Shown here in pieces: positions 50,820 to 61,261 of a stretch of 64,000 bases of DNA. The stretch spans positions 1 to 64,000 of the forward strand of contig JAUEPE010000003.1 in the NCBI GenBank assembly GCA_030403585.1, read 5' to 3'. The notes under the pieces are model-generated. The model had not been told where the DNA came from and made no database searches. It was given only the letters and a program-made list of their open reading frames with translations. The stretch is from Frankia sp. RB7 (lineage in GTDB: Bacteria > Pseudomonadota > Alphaproteobacteria > Rhizobiales > Xanthobacteraceae). How positions within the stretch are numbered: position 1 is the first letter of the stretch; each line of letters starts with the position of its first letter. A program made the position numbers and the translations under genes.

Positions 50820-53800
50820 TTAAGAACATCCGGTGGTGGAGCCGCAGGTGTCGCACTTCATGCAGGTTCCATTCCGGACCAAGGTAAAGTTTCCACACTC
50901 CGAGCACATCTCTCCCTCGTAGCCCTTTGCTTTCGCTTCAGCGCGGCGCTCCGCCTTGCTGGGGGTGGCTACTGTTGCGGCGCTGCCGGCTTTGCTCCAC
51001 TGGAGGGCCTCGAGCTTCTCGGTCGGCGACAGGTCGGTTTGTGCTTCCTGCTTCAGCGCGACGGCACCTTCAACGATTCCTTCAGCTCTTGCTTCGGGAG
51101 ATGAGAACGCCATGCGCGGTCCATCCGAAGCCTTCGCGAGTTCGGTTATGCTCGAGCCGCCGCGCATCACCACCAGATTGTCGGTGCGGGAGCGGGTGAG
51201 GCCGCGCGAGACCAGCTTGGAGGCGTGGTGGCCCGCGTCCGGCTCCTTGCCTTCCTCGACGCCCTTGCCGAGCGCGTCGAAATTCGACTCGGTCGGATCG
51301 ACATGGGCGAGATCGAAGCGCGACATGTAGCTCACCGCGAGCTCGCGGAAGACGTAGTCGAGGATCGAGGTCGCGTACTTGATGCTGTCGTTGCCCTGCA
51401 CGGGGCCCGCCGGCTCGAAGCGGGTGAAGGTGAAGGCGTCGACATATTCGTCCAGCGGCACGCCGTATTGCAGACCGAGGGACACCGCGATCGCAAAATT
51501 GTTGATGAAGGAGCGCAGCGCCGCGCCTTCCTTGTGCATGTCGATGAAGATCTCGCCGATGCGGCCGTCGTCATACTCGCCGGTACGGAGATAGACCTTG
51601 TGGCCGCCGACGACCGCCTTCTGGGTGTAGCCCTTGCGGCGATCCGGCATCTTCTCGCGCTCGCGCATCACGATGATGCGCTCGACCAGCTTCTCGACGA
51701 TCTTTTCCGAAACCTGGGCGGTGCGTGCCGCCATCGGCTTGTCGTAGAGGCTCTCGACCGCATCGTCCTCATCCTCGTCATCGCTGATGAGTTGCGAGTT
51801 GAGCGGCTGGCTGAGCTTGGAGCCGTCGCGATAGAGCGCGTTGGCCTTCAGCGCGAGCTTCCACGACAGCATGTAGGCGGACTTGCAGTCCTCTACAGTT
51901 GCGTCGTTCGGCATGTTGATGGTCTTGGAGATCGCACCCGAGATGAAGGGCTGGGCCGCCGCCATCATGTGGATGTGGCTCTGGACCGACAGATAGCGCT
52001 TGCCGATTTTGCCGCAGGGATTGGCGCAATCGAATACGGAGTAATGTTCCGCCTTCAGATGCGGAGCACCTTCCACCGTCATCGCGCCGCAGATGTGGAT
52101 GTTGGCCGCCTCGATCTCGCGCTTGGTGAAGCCGACGGCCTGGAGCAGGTCGAAGCCGGGAGCCGCAATGGCTTCCGCACCGATGCCGAGCTGGTCGCGG
52201 ATGAAATCTTCGCCAAAGGTCCACTTGTTGAAGGCGAACTTGATGTCGAAGGCGGTCGGCAGGGCCTTTTCGACCTTGGCGATGGCGTCGTCCGTAAAGC
52301 CCTTGGCCTTCAGCGTCGAGGCGTTGATACCCGGCGCGTTGGAGAGCGAGCCGTGGCCGACGGCGTAGGCCTCGATCTCCGCGATATCAGCTTCGCGATA
52401 GCCGAGCGCGCGCAGCGCTGCGGGGACCGCGCGGTTGATGATCTTGAAGTAGCCGCCGCCGGCGAGCTTCTTGAACTTCACCAGCGCGAAGTCGGGCTCG
52501 ATGCCGGTGGTGTCGCAATCCATCACCAGGCCGATCGTGCCGGTCGGCGCGATCACCGTGGTCTGGGCGTTGCGATAGCCGTGCTTCTCGCCAAGCTCGA
52601 GCGCCGCATCCCAGGCCGCCTGCGCGTGAGTAACGAGGTCTGCCTGCGGGCAGGAGACCAGGTCCATCGGCACTGGATTCACGCTGAGCGCCTCATAGCC
52701 GTTGGACTGGCCGTGGGCGGCGCGGCGGTGGTTGCGGATGACGCGCAGCATGTGCTGGGCGTTCTTCTTGTAGCCCGGGAAGGTGCCCAGTTCAGCAGCC
52801 ATTTCCGCAGAGGTCTTGTAGGTGATGCCGGTCATGATCGCGGTCAGCGCGCCGGCGATCGCACGGCCTTCCTTGGAGTCGTAGGACAGACCCATGGTCA
52901 TCAGCAGGCCGCCGATATTGGCGTAGCCGAGGCCGAGCGTGCGGAACTCGTAGGAGAGCTCGGCGATCGCCTTCGACGGGAACTGCGCCATCATGACGGA
53001 GATTTCGAGCACGATGGTCCAGAGCCGGCAGAGATGCTCGTAACCCTCGACGTCAAAGTGCTTGGACGTGGTGTCGTAGAAGGTCAGCAGATTGGCGGAG
53101 GCGAGGTTGCACGCCGTGTCGTCCAGGAACATGTATTCCGAACACGGATTGGAGGCGCGGATGTCGCCGGACGCCTTGCAGGTGTGCCAGTCGTTCATGG
53201 TGGTGTTGAAGTGCAGGCCGGGGTCGGCCGACGCCCAGGCGGCGTAACCGATTTTTTCCCAGAGGTCGCGGGCCTTCAGCGTCTTGGTGATCTTCTTCGT
53301 CGTGCGCCCGACGAGATTCCAGTCGCCGTCGGTTTCGACGGCGCGGAGGAAATCGTCCCGCAGCGAGACCGAGTTGTTGGAGTTCTGGCCGGACACCGTG
53401 AGGTAGGCCTCCGAATCCCAGTCGGTGTCATAGACGTCGAACTGGATGTCCTTGTAGCCTTGCTTGGCGAATTGGATGACGCGCTTGATGTAGTTATCGG
53501 GCACCAGCGAGCGACGAGCCAGCTTGATTTCCCGGCGGAGCGCAGGGTTCTTCTCGGGATCGAAACAATCGTCGCCCGAGCCTTCGCAGTTCACGCAGGC
53601 CTTCAGCACCAGCTTGAGGTGCTTCTGGTTGATCTTGGATCCGGTGACGAGCGCAGCAACCTTCTGCTCCTCCTTCACCTTCCAGTCGATATAGGTCTCG
53701 ATATCGGGGTGATCGACGTCGACGACGACCATCTTGGCGGCGCGGCGCGTGGTGCCGCCCGACTTGATCGCACCGGCGGCGCGGTCGCCGATCTTGAGGA

Positions 53801-54569
53801 AGCTCATCAGGCCGGACGAACGGCCGCCGCCGGAGAGCTTTTCGCCTTCGCCGCGCAGGCGCGAGAAGTTGGAGCCGGTGCCGGAGCCGTACTTGAACAA
53901 GCGGGCTTCGCGGACCCAGAGGTCCATGATGCCGCCCTCGTTGACGAGGTCGTCACCGACGCCCTGGATGAAGCAGGCATGCGGCTGCGGATGCTCGTAG
54001 GCCGACTTGGACTTGGTCAGCTTGCCGGTGAAGGGGTCGACGTAATAATGGCCCTGGCCGGGGCCGTCGATGCCATAGGCCCAATGCAGGCCGGTATTGA
54101 ACCATTGCGGCGAGTTCGGCGCGACCATCTGCTTGGTCAGCATGTAGCGGAGCTCGTCGTAGAAGGTCTGGGCGTCCTCGTCGGACGAGAAATAGTTGCC
54201 CTTCCAGCCCCAATAGGTCCAGCAGCCGGCGAGGCGATCGAACACCTGTTTGGCCGAGAGCTCGCTGACATAGCGCTCTTTCTCAGGGAGAGCGGCGAGG
54301 GCCTCGGTGTCGGGCACGGAGCGCCACAGGAACGAGGGGACGGATTCTTCCTCGACCTTCTTCAGGCGCGCGGCGACGCCAGCTTTGCGGAAATACTTCT
54401 GGGCGAGCACGTCGGAGGCGACCTGCGACCATTCGGTCGGGACCTCGACGTTGTCCATTTTGAATACGACCGAGCCGTCGGGATTCCTGATCTCCGACGT
54501 GGTCAGCCGGAAATCGATCCCGGCGTAAGGTGACTGTCCCGAAGTGGTGTGGCGCCGCTCAATCCGCAT
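50820..54569 (-). CDS. nrdJ: Vitamin B12-dependent ribonucleotide reductase (class II)
   Basis: A 1249-residue adenosylcobalamin-dependent enzyme reducing ribonucleotides to deoxyribonucleotides; length is normal for alphaproteobacteria. Landmarks are [30 protein letters not shown], and the active-site N-x-C-x-E in [12 protein letters not shown]. The C-terminus carries a redox/zinc ribbon ending [12 protein letters not shown], thought to pass electrons to the active site. ATG at 54569 is the family start; the ORF extends 60 codons upstream without homology. A long leader with possible NrdR boxes lies upstream. Confidence 0.97.
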   Translation of the reverse strand: MRIERRHTTSGQSPYAGIDFRLTTSEIRNPDGSVVFKMDNVEVPTEWSQVASDVLAQKYFRKAGVAARLKKVEEESVPSFLWRSVPDTEALAALPEKERYVSELSAKQVFDRLAGCWTYWGWKGNYFSSDEDAQTFYDELRYMLTKQMVAPNSPQWFNTGLHWAYGIDGPGQGHYYVDPFTGKLTKSKSAYEHPQPHACFIQGVGDDLVNEGGIMDLWVREARLFKYGSGTGSNFSRLRGEGEKLSGGGRSSGLMSFLKIGDRAAGAIKSGGTTRRAAKMVVVDVDHPDIETYIDWKVKEEQKVAALVTGSKINQKHLKLVLKACVNCEGSGDDCFDPEKNPALRREIKLARRSLVPDNYIKRVIQFAKQGYKDIQFDVYDTDWDSEAYLTVSGQNSNNSVSLRDDFLRAVETDGDWNLVGRTTKKITKTLKARDLWEKIGYAAWASADPGLHFNTTMNDWHTCKASGDIRASNPCSEYMFLDDTACNLASANLLTFYDTTSKHFDVEGYEHLCRLWTIVLEISVMMAQFPSKAIAELSYEFRTLGLGYANIGGLLMTMGLSYDSKEGRAIAGALTAIMTGITYKTSAEMAAELGTFPGYKKNAQHMLRVIRNHRRAAHGQSNGYEALSVNPVPMDLVSCPQADLVTHAQAAWDAALELGEKHGYRNAQTTVIAPTGTIGLVMDCDTTGIEPDFALVKFKKLAGGGYFKIINRAVPAALRALGYREADIAEIEAYAVGHGSLSNAPGINASTLKAKGFTDDAIAKVEKALPTAFDIKFAFNKWTFGEDFIRDQLGIGAEAIAAPGFDLLQAVGFTKREIEAANIHICGAMTVEGAPHLKAEHYSVFDCANPCGKIGKRYLSVQSHIHMMAAAQPFISGAISKTINMPNDATVEDCKSAYMLSWKLALKANALYRDGSKLSQPLNSQLISDDEDEDDAVESLYDKPMAARTAQVSEKIVEKLVERIIVMREREKMPDRRKGYTQKAVVGGHKVYLRTGEYDDGRIGEIFIDMHKEGAALRSFINNFAIAVSLGLQYGVPLDEYVDAFTFTRFEPAGPVQGNDSIKYATSILDYVFRELAVSYMSRFDLAHVDPTESNFDALGKGVEEGKEPDAGHHASKLVSRGLTRSRTDNLVVMRGGSSITELAKASDGPRMAFSSPEARAEGIVEGAVALKQEAQTDLSPTEKLEALQWSKAGSAATVATPSKAERRAEAKAKGYEGEMCSECGNFTLVRNGTCMKCDTCGSTTGCS

Positions 54570-55309
54570 GGTCTTGCCCCGTCCTATTTTCGCCGAACCG
54601 CCTCCGCAAGGCGCCCGGGTCGCTATTTCGTTCGCGAGTCCTCCCGGCTTTTCGGCCTCAAGGCTTTCGCAGTTCAAGCCGGTGGAATCCGGCCCAGTTT
54701 CTCCCGGCGGTTCACATCCGCCGGCATGTCCACACCCATCCGCCCCCAAGGGGATGAGCCCGACATGCGTTCAACGCCCCACACGCCACTTCAACCAATG
54801 CCATCCGAGCCTGTTTCCGGCCCGTTCTGGCGCCCGAAAAATCCGCTTTCAGCGGGCAGACAAGCCCTCATACCGCTGCCTTCGTCTGGCCTGGCGGAGT
54901 GCCGTTTTGCGAACCCTTTGGGGGAGTGCCGGCGGGACGCAAACACACTCGCGCCGAACGGACCGAAAACTAGGACTCTCCGTTGCGCCCGTCAAGAACT
55001 AGTGCGAGTTCCTGAATCAAATACTAAATATGGTGGATTGCGGGGGATAACAGGGGGCAAGCCCGCGCCTGTTGTGGGAGCAAGTATCGGTGAGTCCTCA
55101 GGGATTCCCAACCGAAAAAATTTGCATCCCGTGACCATACGGACGCTTCATCCCGCTGTTCACAGGGCAGGTATATTTTTGAGGTCCGGGGTTGCGCCAA
55201 CGGGACTCACGTAGCGGTACGGAAGCTGAGGGCAGGCATGCCCGCCGGGGTGGTGGCGGCCTGCGCGAATCCGCGCCAAGCTGAGGCTCGATTTTGCCGG
55301 ACTGCCCAC
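54570..55309. other. Long intergenic region between nrdJ and the DMT gene
   Basis: A 740-bp gap holding both promoters. A 7-bp hairpin (CCGGCGG/CCGCCGG) lies near 54708-54728 and two NrdR-like sites near 54990-55036. No B12-box-like GCCACTG was found on the minus strand, so no cobalamin riboswitch is called. Open frames on the plus strand here lack ribosome sites and family resemblance. Confidence 0.5.
54990..55036 (-). promoter_or_regulatory. Possible tandem NrdR boxes
   Basis: ATACTAAATATGGTGG (55021-55036) fits the NrdR-box consensus acaCwAtATaTwGtgt well. A weaker match ending CTAGTGC (54990-55005) lies 31 bases away, close to three helical turns as in known tandem boxes. They are ~420-465 bases upstream of nrdJ. 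Confidence 0.4.
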
Positions 55310-56206
55310 ATGCTTGATTCGACCCGACCGGTGCTGCGACCGCGCATCGCCCCGGCCGGCCTGATGTTCCTTGCGATCACCTCGATCGGCTGGGGCTTCA
55401 ACTGGCCGGTGACAAAGTTCCTGCTCGGCGAGCTGCCGCCGCTGACGCTTCGCGGGGTCACCGGCGTGCTCGGCGCCGTGCTGCTGGCCGCGCTCGCGCT
55501 GGTCCGCCGCGACAGCCTGAAAGTCCCGCGCGCGATCTGGCCGCGGCTGGCGACTGCCGCAATGCTCAACGTCACCGGCTGGATGGTGCTGATGGGGCTG
55601 GCGCTGCTGTGGCTGCCGGCGAGCGAGGCGGCGCTGATCGCCTACACCATGCCGGTCTGGGCCTCGCTGATCGCCTGGCCCGTGTTAGGGGAGCGGCCAA
55701 CGCTGCTGCGCACGCTCGGGCTGGTGATGGCCTTTGCCGGCCTCGCCTCGATCATGGGCGGCAACGGCATTGCCGCCAGCGCCGAGAAGCTGCCGGGCAT
55801 CATCATGGCGCTGTGCGGCGCGATCGGCTTTGCCGTCGGCACGGTCTTCTCCAAGAAGTACCCGATCCACCTGCCGCCGGTCACCGCCGCCGCCTGGCAG
55901 ATCGGCATCGGCTGCCTGCCGATCTCGATCATAGGCCTACTGATCGAGACCTCGCATCTGGACAAGGTGACGCCAATCGGCTGGTGGCTGCTGGTCTATT
56001 CGACCGTGGTGCAGTTCTGCATCGCCTATGTCAGCTGGTTCGCAGCGTTGTCGCGCCTGCCGGCCTCGGTCGCCGCGATCGGGACCATGGCCGTGCCGGT
56101 GATCGGCGTGGTCGCGTCGGCGCTCGCGCTGCACGAGCCGCTCGGGGCAGGGCAGATCGCCGGGCTGATCTTCACGCTTGCCGCGGTGCTGCTGGCGACG
56201 CGCTAA
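55310..56206 (+). CDS. DMT-superfamily (EamA) transporter
   Basis: A 298-residue inner-membrane transporter with ten predicted helices in two EamA repeats (IGWGFNWPVTKFLL at helix 1; AVPVIGVVASALALHEPLG near helix 9). Related to drug/metabolite exporters; substrate unknown. ATG at 55310 is preferred, with helix 1 about 20 residues in; ATG at 55238 is an alternative. It converges on the DUF4236 gene with only five bases between stops. Confidence 0.88.
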   Translation: MLDSTRPVLRPRIAPAGLMFLAITSIGWGFNWPVTKFLLGELPPLTLRGVTGVLGAVLLAALALVRRDSLKVPRAIWPRLATAAMLNVTGWMVLMGLALLWLPASEAALIAYTMPVWASLIAWPVLGERPTLLRTLGLVMAFAGLASIMGGNGIAASAEKLPGIIMALCGAIGFAVGTVFSKKYPIHLPPVTAAAWQIGIGCLPISIIGLLIETSHLDKVTPIGWWLLVYSTVVQFCIAYVSWFAALSRLPASVAAIGTMAVPVIGVVASALALHEPLGAGQIAGLIFTLAAVLLATR

Positions 56207-56211
56207 GTCGC

Positions 56212-58113
56212 TTACTTGCATCGCTGATATTGAGTGCGGCTGCCATCGCGGCCAGTCCAAACAAGCTTGTCTCCCGTCACGGTCAGCTGAACAGAAGCCT
56301 TCCATTTTTCGCCGGCATTGGAGCAGGCGGTTGCAACGTTCCAGATCGATCCTGCGCGTTTGATATTTAAGAACTCGCAAATGCCACCAGCCGATGAGAC
56401 TGCGCGGCGCGAATTGATGGACAGGTCCGGCCTGGAACTGTCGTCGCATGCTGATTCAGACCAGGAGCCGACGAATGTTTGTTCGACCCGCAAGGTTAGT
56501 CCTGAGGTGAGCAGTTCTTGCGTCTTTGAATCCCATTTTTCATCCAAGGCGAGATTGTTAGTCGCTTTGAAGTCTCGAAGGGCTGATCGAGAAAATGAAT
56601 CCCAACCCTTTGTTGGTCCTTGCAAGAATCCAAGCTCTCTCAGTCGCGATTGAACCAAGATTACGTTCTGCGGATCGCTCAGATCGAATGCTTGCACGGA
56701 GGTGACCACCGCGCTGTTGTTTGTGGGTGGATCCATCTGTGTAGGCGGTAGGGCCAGATCAGCAGGTAGACTTGGCTTTTGTGGAGGAGCAATTCTTGCA
56801 ATGGTCTTTGGAGGCGCGTCCGAATCCCGGGTTATTGGCGGAGCCGGCAAAGGTTGCCTGTCATTTGCTACCGAATTCAGACTGTTGTTGGCGAATTTGA
56901 TACGGACATCTCTCTGAAGGAAGCCAGCCTGAAGCAATGTCAGGCACGCGAAAGATGAAAGAAGCGCAACAGTTGGCCAGCGACGCGCAGTGCTAACGTA
57001 GGTAATAGGTGTTGGTACTTCAACCAACGTGCGTTTGAGCGCGTCGATCACTCGGCAGAGCGGATCGGCCGCTTGAGAAACTGATATATGTAGTTTGCAG
57101 TTCAGACCTCCCGCCGAACGAAACGTCAGCTCTCCGTATTGGCAAACGGGAAGTTGCGCATTGTTGATGAAACGACGGTCGGGGCCGCCGGATTTATTTA
57201 CATAGCGCCAAGTATGAGCAACGACCGTGGCGTCAGAGGGTGGACGTCCCTCCTCGATAAATCGCACAACGTTGGTCGAGAATTCCAATTCTCTGTAGCT
57301 AACGGACGCTACCTCGCCCCTCACTACCACTAGTGCTGCGTCCGGCAGCAGATAAAGTTGGTCCGATCCGACCCGAAAAGTCGGAAAGACAACCTTTCCC
57401 CGAATGCAGTCGGGCTTACCAAAACGGAGAGATGTGGATTTGCGCTTGTTCAAGCTTGTTGCGCCTGCATTGCGCTTCCAATCAGCCGTCCACGCTTCCG
57501 CCTCAACGGCCCAGGCCGCCGCGCACTTGGTGAGCTCGGTGAAGGCAACCGCGAACGCTTCGGTGATTCTTCCCGTTAGACCTTCGGGATCGAATTTAAC
57601 ACTCACCGAACGGCGGTATCGATCCAAGAAAATTGTTGCTGGAATGAAAGTGGTTGCAAATAGTGCTGTCAGCCCCATCCATCTTTGTTGCTCCGTCTGC
57701 ATCAGAGCCGCAACAAACAGCGTGAGACAAATCGCCAAGATTAGTGGAGCTAGTTGGATGCGTCGGCTGGCCGCGTTCAGAATAGGCGCGAGCTGACTGG
57801 TTGATAGCGCGCTGATTTGTGCTGCTGTGGCGTTTTGGATTACCGTCAGTTGGTCATGTTGGTGGGGTCGGTCGAGATATTCGACTGGCGCTGACAGCGG
57901 AGCTGGATCTCTATCGGGCGCGCTGTGCGCATACGGTCGATAGTCGGTCCAGGACAAGCCTGTTCCGGGAATTCCGGCCGTGATGCGCGTCCCCTTCGGC
58001 CCGATATTGTAGTGAAAGCCTCGCCCGCCCAACGACACCGAAGTGCCGCGGCTGCTTACGTTTAATCTGACGCCCGGCAATACCTTAAACGAACGGCGGA
58101 AGCGAAAACCCAT
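56212..58113 (-). CDS. DUF4236 protein with C-terminal peptidoglycan-binding domain
   Basis: A 633-residue protein. The N-terminus (MGFRFRRSFKVLPGVRLNVS...GTSVSLGGRGFHYNIGPKGT) is a DUF4236 domain, the beta-rich module often seen at the start of membrane proteins. Two transmembrane segments follow (~120-160) and another near ~390. A linker leads to a peptidoglycan_binding_1 domain (~505-560, VQSRLRELGFLQGPTKGWD and LRDFKATNNLALDEKWD), and the C-terminal ~75 residues have paired cysteines. Codon use appears more AT-rich than in neighbours, suggesting acquisition. Function unknown. Confidence 0.75.
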   Translation of the reverse strand: MGFRFRRSFKVLPGVRLNVSSRGTSVSLGGRGFHYNIGPKGTRITAGIPGTGLSWTDYRPYAHSAPDRDPAPLSAPVEYLDRPHQHDQLTVIQNATAAQISALSTSQLAPILNAASRRIQLAPLILAICLTLFVAALMQTEQQRWMGLTALFATTFIPATIFLDRYRRSVSVKFDPEGLTGRITEAFAVAFTELTKCAAAWAVEAEAWTADWKRNAGATSLNKRKSTSLRFGKPDCIRGKVVFPTFRVGSDQLYLLPDAALVVVRGEVASVSYRELEFSTNVVRFIEEGRPPSDATVVAHTWRYVNKSGGPDRRFINNAQLPVCQYGELTFRSAGGLNCKLHISVSQAADPLCRVIDALKRTLVEVPTPITYVSTARRWPTVALLSSFACLTLLQAGFLQRDVRIKFANNSLNSVANDRQPLPAPPITRDSDAPPKTIARIAPPQKPSLPADLALPPTQMDPPTNNSAVVTSVQAFDLSDPQNVILVQSRLRELGFLQGPTKGWDSFSRSALRDFKATNNLALDEKWDSKTQELLTSGLTLRVEQTFVGSWSESACDDSSRPDLSINSRRAVSSAGGICEFLNIKRAGSIWNVATACSNAGEKWKASVQLTVTGDKLVWTGRDGSRTQYQRCK

Positions 58114-58291
58114 TAGCTACCCCCAATCCGAACGGATATTGGTAGCAAGACGATGGTTCCGCAAGCAAAAGTCTATAGAAAAAGATGGGGTCGCTCGAAG
58201 TACTGAATAACGGAATACCGGCTCCCTCGATACCGTCGGAGAACAGTTTCACTGTCCGAGGTGAGGAGGCGCCCCCGATCACCTGACAGCT

Positions 58292-60547
58292 CTATAGAGC
58301 CATCCCCCCGCCGTTCAACGCCTTCCGGATCATCTCCGCGAGCTGGTTTCTCCGATACGGCTTCGTCAGCAGCATCACGCCGTCGTCGAGCTTGCCGTGA
58401 TGGACGATGGCGTTGTCGGTGTAGCCGGAGGTGTAGAGCACTTTTACGCCAGGCCGGCGCCTGGCGATCTCGTCGGCGAGCTCGCGGCCGCTCATGCCGC
58501 CGGGGATGACGACGTCGGTGAAAAGCAGGTCGAAGGCCTGGCCGGCCTCGATCAATTGCAGCGCAGCCTTGCTGTCCGCGGCGGCCACCGTCTTGTAACC
58601 GAGGCTCTGCAGCTGCGCGGTGACGAAATTGCGCACCAGCGTGTCGTCCTCGACGACGAAGATGGTCTCGGCGCCGCCTTCGGCCTGCTGCGCGACCGCG
58701 ACCGTCGATTCCGCCGTGCCTTCGCCCGGCGGCAGATAGAGCTTGATCGTGGTGCCGTGGCCTTGCTCGCTGTAGATCTTGATGTGGCCGCCGGATTGCT
58801 TGACGAAGCCGTAGACCATGGAGAGGCCGAGACCTGAGCCTTTACCGACCTCCTTGGTGGTGAAGAACGGCTCGAACGCCTTGTCCTGGACGCTCTGCGG
58901 CATGCCGGTGCCGGTGTCGCTGACGGCGAGCATGACGTAGGGACCGGGCCTGACGTCGGCATTGGCCTGGGCGTAAGGCTCGTCCAGCACGACACGGTGG
59001 GTCTCGAGCAGCAGCTTGCCGCCGTTCGGCATGGCGTCACGGGCATTGATCGCCATGTTGAGCACGGCATTGGTGAGGCGGGACGGATCGATGTGTGAGG
59101 TCATCGGTCCCTGCTCGAGCACGGTCTCGATCTGGATCTGCTCGCCGAGAGTGGGACGCAAGAGCTTTGCGATATCGGTGATGGCGGCGTTGATCTCGAC
59201 GTCGCGCGGCTGCAGCGGCTGCCTGCGCGCAAACGACAGCAGATGCTGGATCAGCTCGGCGCAGCGTTCGGCGGCATCGTCGATCAGGCGCGCGGTGCGC
59301 TGCAGCTCCGGCTGATCCTTCAGGCTCGCCACCAGCGTCTCGGTGTTGCCCGAGATCACGGTCAGCATGTTGTTGAAGTCGTGCGCGACGCCGCCGGTCA
59401 GCTTGCCGATCGCATCGAGCTTCTGCGACTGATGCAGCTGCCGCTCGGTTTCGCGCGAGGAGGTGGCATCGTGATAGACCAGTACGCCGCCGGAGATGTT
59501 GCCTTGCCCGTCCCGCATCGGCCGGCCGCTGACCATCAGGTGGCGCGCGTTGTTGCCGGTGTGCGGGCGGACGATCATCTCCATATCTTCGAACGCGTCG
59601 CCGCGCAGCACGCGCAACGACGGCAGTTCGTCTGCCTCGAGCGGCGTGACGCCGTCGCCGCGGAATACGTCGGACAGCGCCCGCAGATTGCGCAGGCTCA
59701 TGCCGGTTCGATGCAGCAGCATCCGCTCGGCCGCCGGATTGGACAGCAGTACGGTGCCGTCGGCGTCGATCACCAGTACCGCCTCCGCCATGCTGTGGAA
59801 CGTGCTCTGGAGCACGTTGACCGACAGGCGCAGCTCGTCATGGGCGTTGACGAGATGCACGGTGCGCTCGGCAACCGCCGACTCGAGCTGTTGCTTCTCC
59901 GCCGTAGCCTCCAGCAGCGTGCTCTTGAGCGCGACCGTGGTGCGCTGGCTCGCGCGCATCAGCATCAGCACCAGCAGCAGGATCACCAGCGCGCCGATCA
60001 CGTCGATGCCAAGCAGCACGATCCCGGTCCGGCGGGAGTCGGCTTCGCGGCTGGCCAGCAGCTTCTCTTCGCCAGCGGCCAGCCGGTCGAGATTTGCCGT
60101 GATCGTCTCCATCAGGCCGCGCCCTTCGGCGCGGTCGCGCAACGCGTTGGTGCCGTCATGATCGCCGTTTGCGCGCAGCCTGATCGCCTCGGCCGCGACC
60201 GCGAGCCGGCGGAGGACGAGAGACTCCGTGGCATCCAGCAGCGTCGCCTGGTCGGGATTGTCGCGCATGGAGAGCTTGAGGTCGGCCAATGCCGGCGCGA
60301 TCCGGCCGCGCGATGCCTGGAATTCCTCGACGAAGCCGTCGCTGTGGAAGATCTCGTAACCGCGCGCGGCGCTCTCGGCGCTGCGGACCCAGAGACGCAC
60401 GTCCGAGATCTTCTTCAGCGCCTCGACGGTGTGGTTGACCCAGGTGGCGTCCGACCGCGACTTGACGTCGAGGCCGATCGAGGCGGCGGTGATGAGCAGG
60501 AGGATGGCTAGTCCAGCACCGAGCATGACGCGCTGCGAGGGGATCAA
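58292..60547 (-). CDS. CHASE3 hybrid sensor histidine kinase
   Basis: A 751-residue membrane kinase. TM1 ~8-28, a CHASE3 periplasmic sensor (~30-170), TM2 ~180-205, a coiled coil, PAS (~245-350), HisKA with GGVAHDFNNML (phospho-His ~392), HATPase_c with GKGSGLGLSMVYGF, and a receiver (~635-750, LLFTDVVIPGGMSG). A TTG start at 60547 overlaps the stop of the response-regulator gene (TTGA); ATG at 60592, overlapping 49 bases, is the alternative. With the upstream receiver it forms a phosphorelay. Signal unknown. Confidence 0.9.
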   Translation of the reverse strand: MIPSQRVMLGAGLAILLLITAASIGLDVKSRSDATWVNHTVEALKKISDVRLWVRSAESAARGYEIFHSDGFVEEFQASRGRIAPALADLKLSMRDNPDQATLLDATESLVLRRLAVAAEAIRLRANGDHDGTNALRDRAEGRGLMETITANLDRLAAGEEKLLASREADSRRTGIVLLGIDVIGALVILLLVLMLMRASQRTTVALKSTLLEATAEKQQLESAVAERTVHLVNAHDELRLSVNVLQSTFHSMAEAVLVIDADGTVLLSNPAAERMLLHRTGMSLRNLRALSDVFRGDGVTPLEADELPSLRVLRGDAFEDMEMIVRPHTGNNARHLMVSGRPMRDGQGNISGGVLVYHDATSSRETERQLHQSQKLDAIGKLTGGVAHDFNNMLTVISGNTETLVASLKDQPELQRTARLIDDAAERCAELIQHLLSFARRQPLQPRDVEINAAITDIAKLLRPTLGEQIQIETVLEQGPMTSHIDPSRLTNAVLNMAINARDAMPNGGKLLLETHRVVLDEPYAQANADVRPGPYVMLAVSDTGTGMPQSVQDKAFEPFFTTKEVGKGSGLGLSMVYGFVKQSGGHIKIYSEQGHGTTIKLYLPPGEGTAESTVAVAQQAEGGAETIFVVEDDTLVRNFVTAQLQSLGYKTVAAADSKAALQLIEAGQAFDLLFTDVVIPGGMSGRELADEIARRRPGVKVLYTSGYTDNAIVHHGKLDDGVMLLTKPYRRNQLAEMIRKALNGGGMAL

Positions 60548-60957
60548 GGGGCCTCTTTCTGGTCCTTCGGCGGCGCGCTCTCGCCGAGGCATTCCCGGAT
60601 TGTCGTCAACAGCGTCTCGGGCGTGAACGGCTTGCGCAGGCAGCGCGATGCGCCGAGCTCCAGCGCCATGCGGAGGAAGTCCGGGGAGGGCGAGGCGGAC
60701 GAGGCGAAGGCATAGCCCGACATGGCGATCAACGGGATCGCCGGCGCGCGCTCGTGAAAGATGCGGATGGATTCGAAGCCGCGCATATGCGGCATGAAGA
60801 TATCGACCAGCATAACGTCAAACGTCTGCGCTTCCAGCGCAGCGAGTCCAGTTTCGCCGCCGTCGGTGAGCGTGACGTCGAAGCCCTGGCGCAGGAGGAG
60901 GACTTCGATGGTCGCGCCGACCATCGGATCGTCATCGACCACGAGAATACGCGGCAT
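60544..60957 (-). CDS. Stand-alone response regulator (receiver only)
   Basis: A 137-residue CheY-like receiver. The acidic pair is in VVDDDPMVG, the phospho-Asp in VMLVDIFMPHMRG, and the switch Thr/Ser and Lys in AMSGYA and LRKPFTPE. There is no output domain, so it probably passes phosphate within a relay or acts by protein interaction. It is coupled to the downstream hybrid kinase. Confidence 0.93.
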   Translation of the reverse strand: MPRILVVDDDPMVGATIEVLLLRQGFDVTLTDGGETGLAALEAQTFDVMLVDIFMPHMRGFESIRIFHERAPAIPLIAMSGYAFASSASPSPDFLRMALELGASRCLRKPFTPETLLTTIRECLGESAPPKDQKEAP

Positions 60958-61261
60958 GACCTTCCCTAGTAGATCGAAGTCCCCACAGCGACCGGTGATA
61001 TAGGCGAATCGTGCGCCGGGTCAATTTTGGATTGGACCAGTATGGGTATGCACGCCGCAATGCATAGCGCCCCTGCGAGTTCCGAGTGGCAGGTGAATTT
61101 CGTCGGATTTCAATGACAGGTTGAGGCAAATCCGCGCGATCCACGAAAGCTGCTGCTTGGTTGAAGTGTTCTGGGGCAGGGCGCGCACGTCACCCGACGG
61201 GATGATGACGCGTGCGCGCAGGTCGAACTACTGCAGAACGGTGATCTGCGGAGGTTCTGCG
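60958..61261. other. Intergenic region, no gene seen
   Basis: A 304-bp stretch between the divergent response regulator and small membrane protein genes. It has no strong hairpin and no supported frame; it must hold both promoters. Confidence 0.45.

Noticed and set aside
50149..50920. Recent duplication of the nrdJ 3-prime end by element insertion
   Set aside because: The proteins match closely but the DNA of the two tails has many differences, so any copying is old; no attachment-site repeat or integrase was seen.
51225..54533. A 1102-residue open frame opposite nrdJ
   Set aside because: It is a shadow of nrdJ in a GC-rich genome; its product is low-complexity and has no family resemblance or ribosome site.
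54570..55237. Cobalamin riboswitch for nrdJ
   Set aside because: No B12-box-like GCCACTG on the minus strand was found, and class II reductases are usually not repressed by B12.
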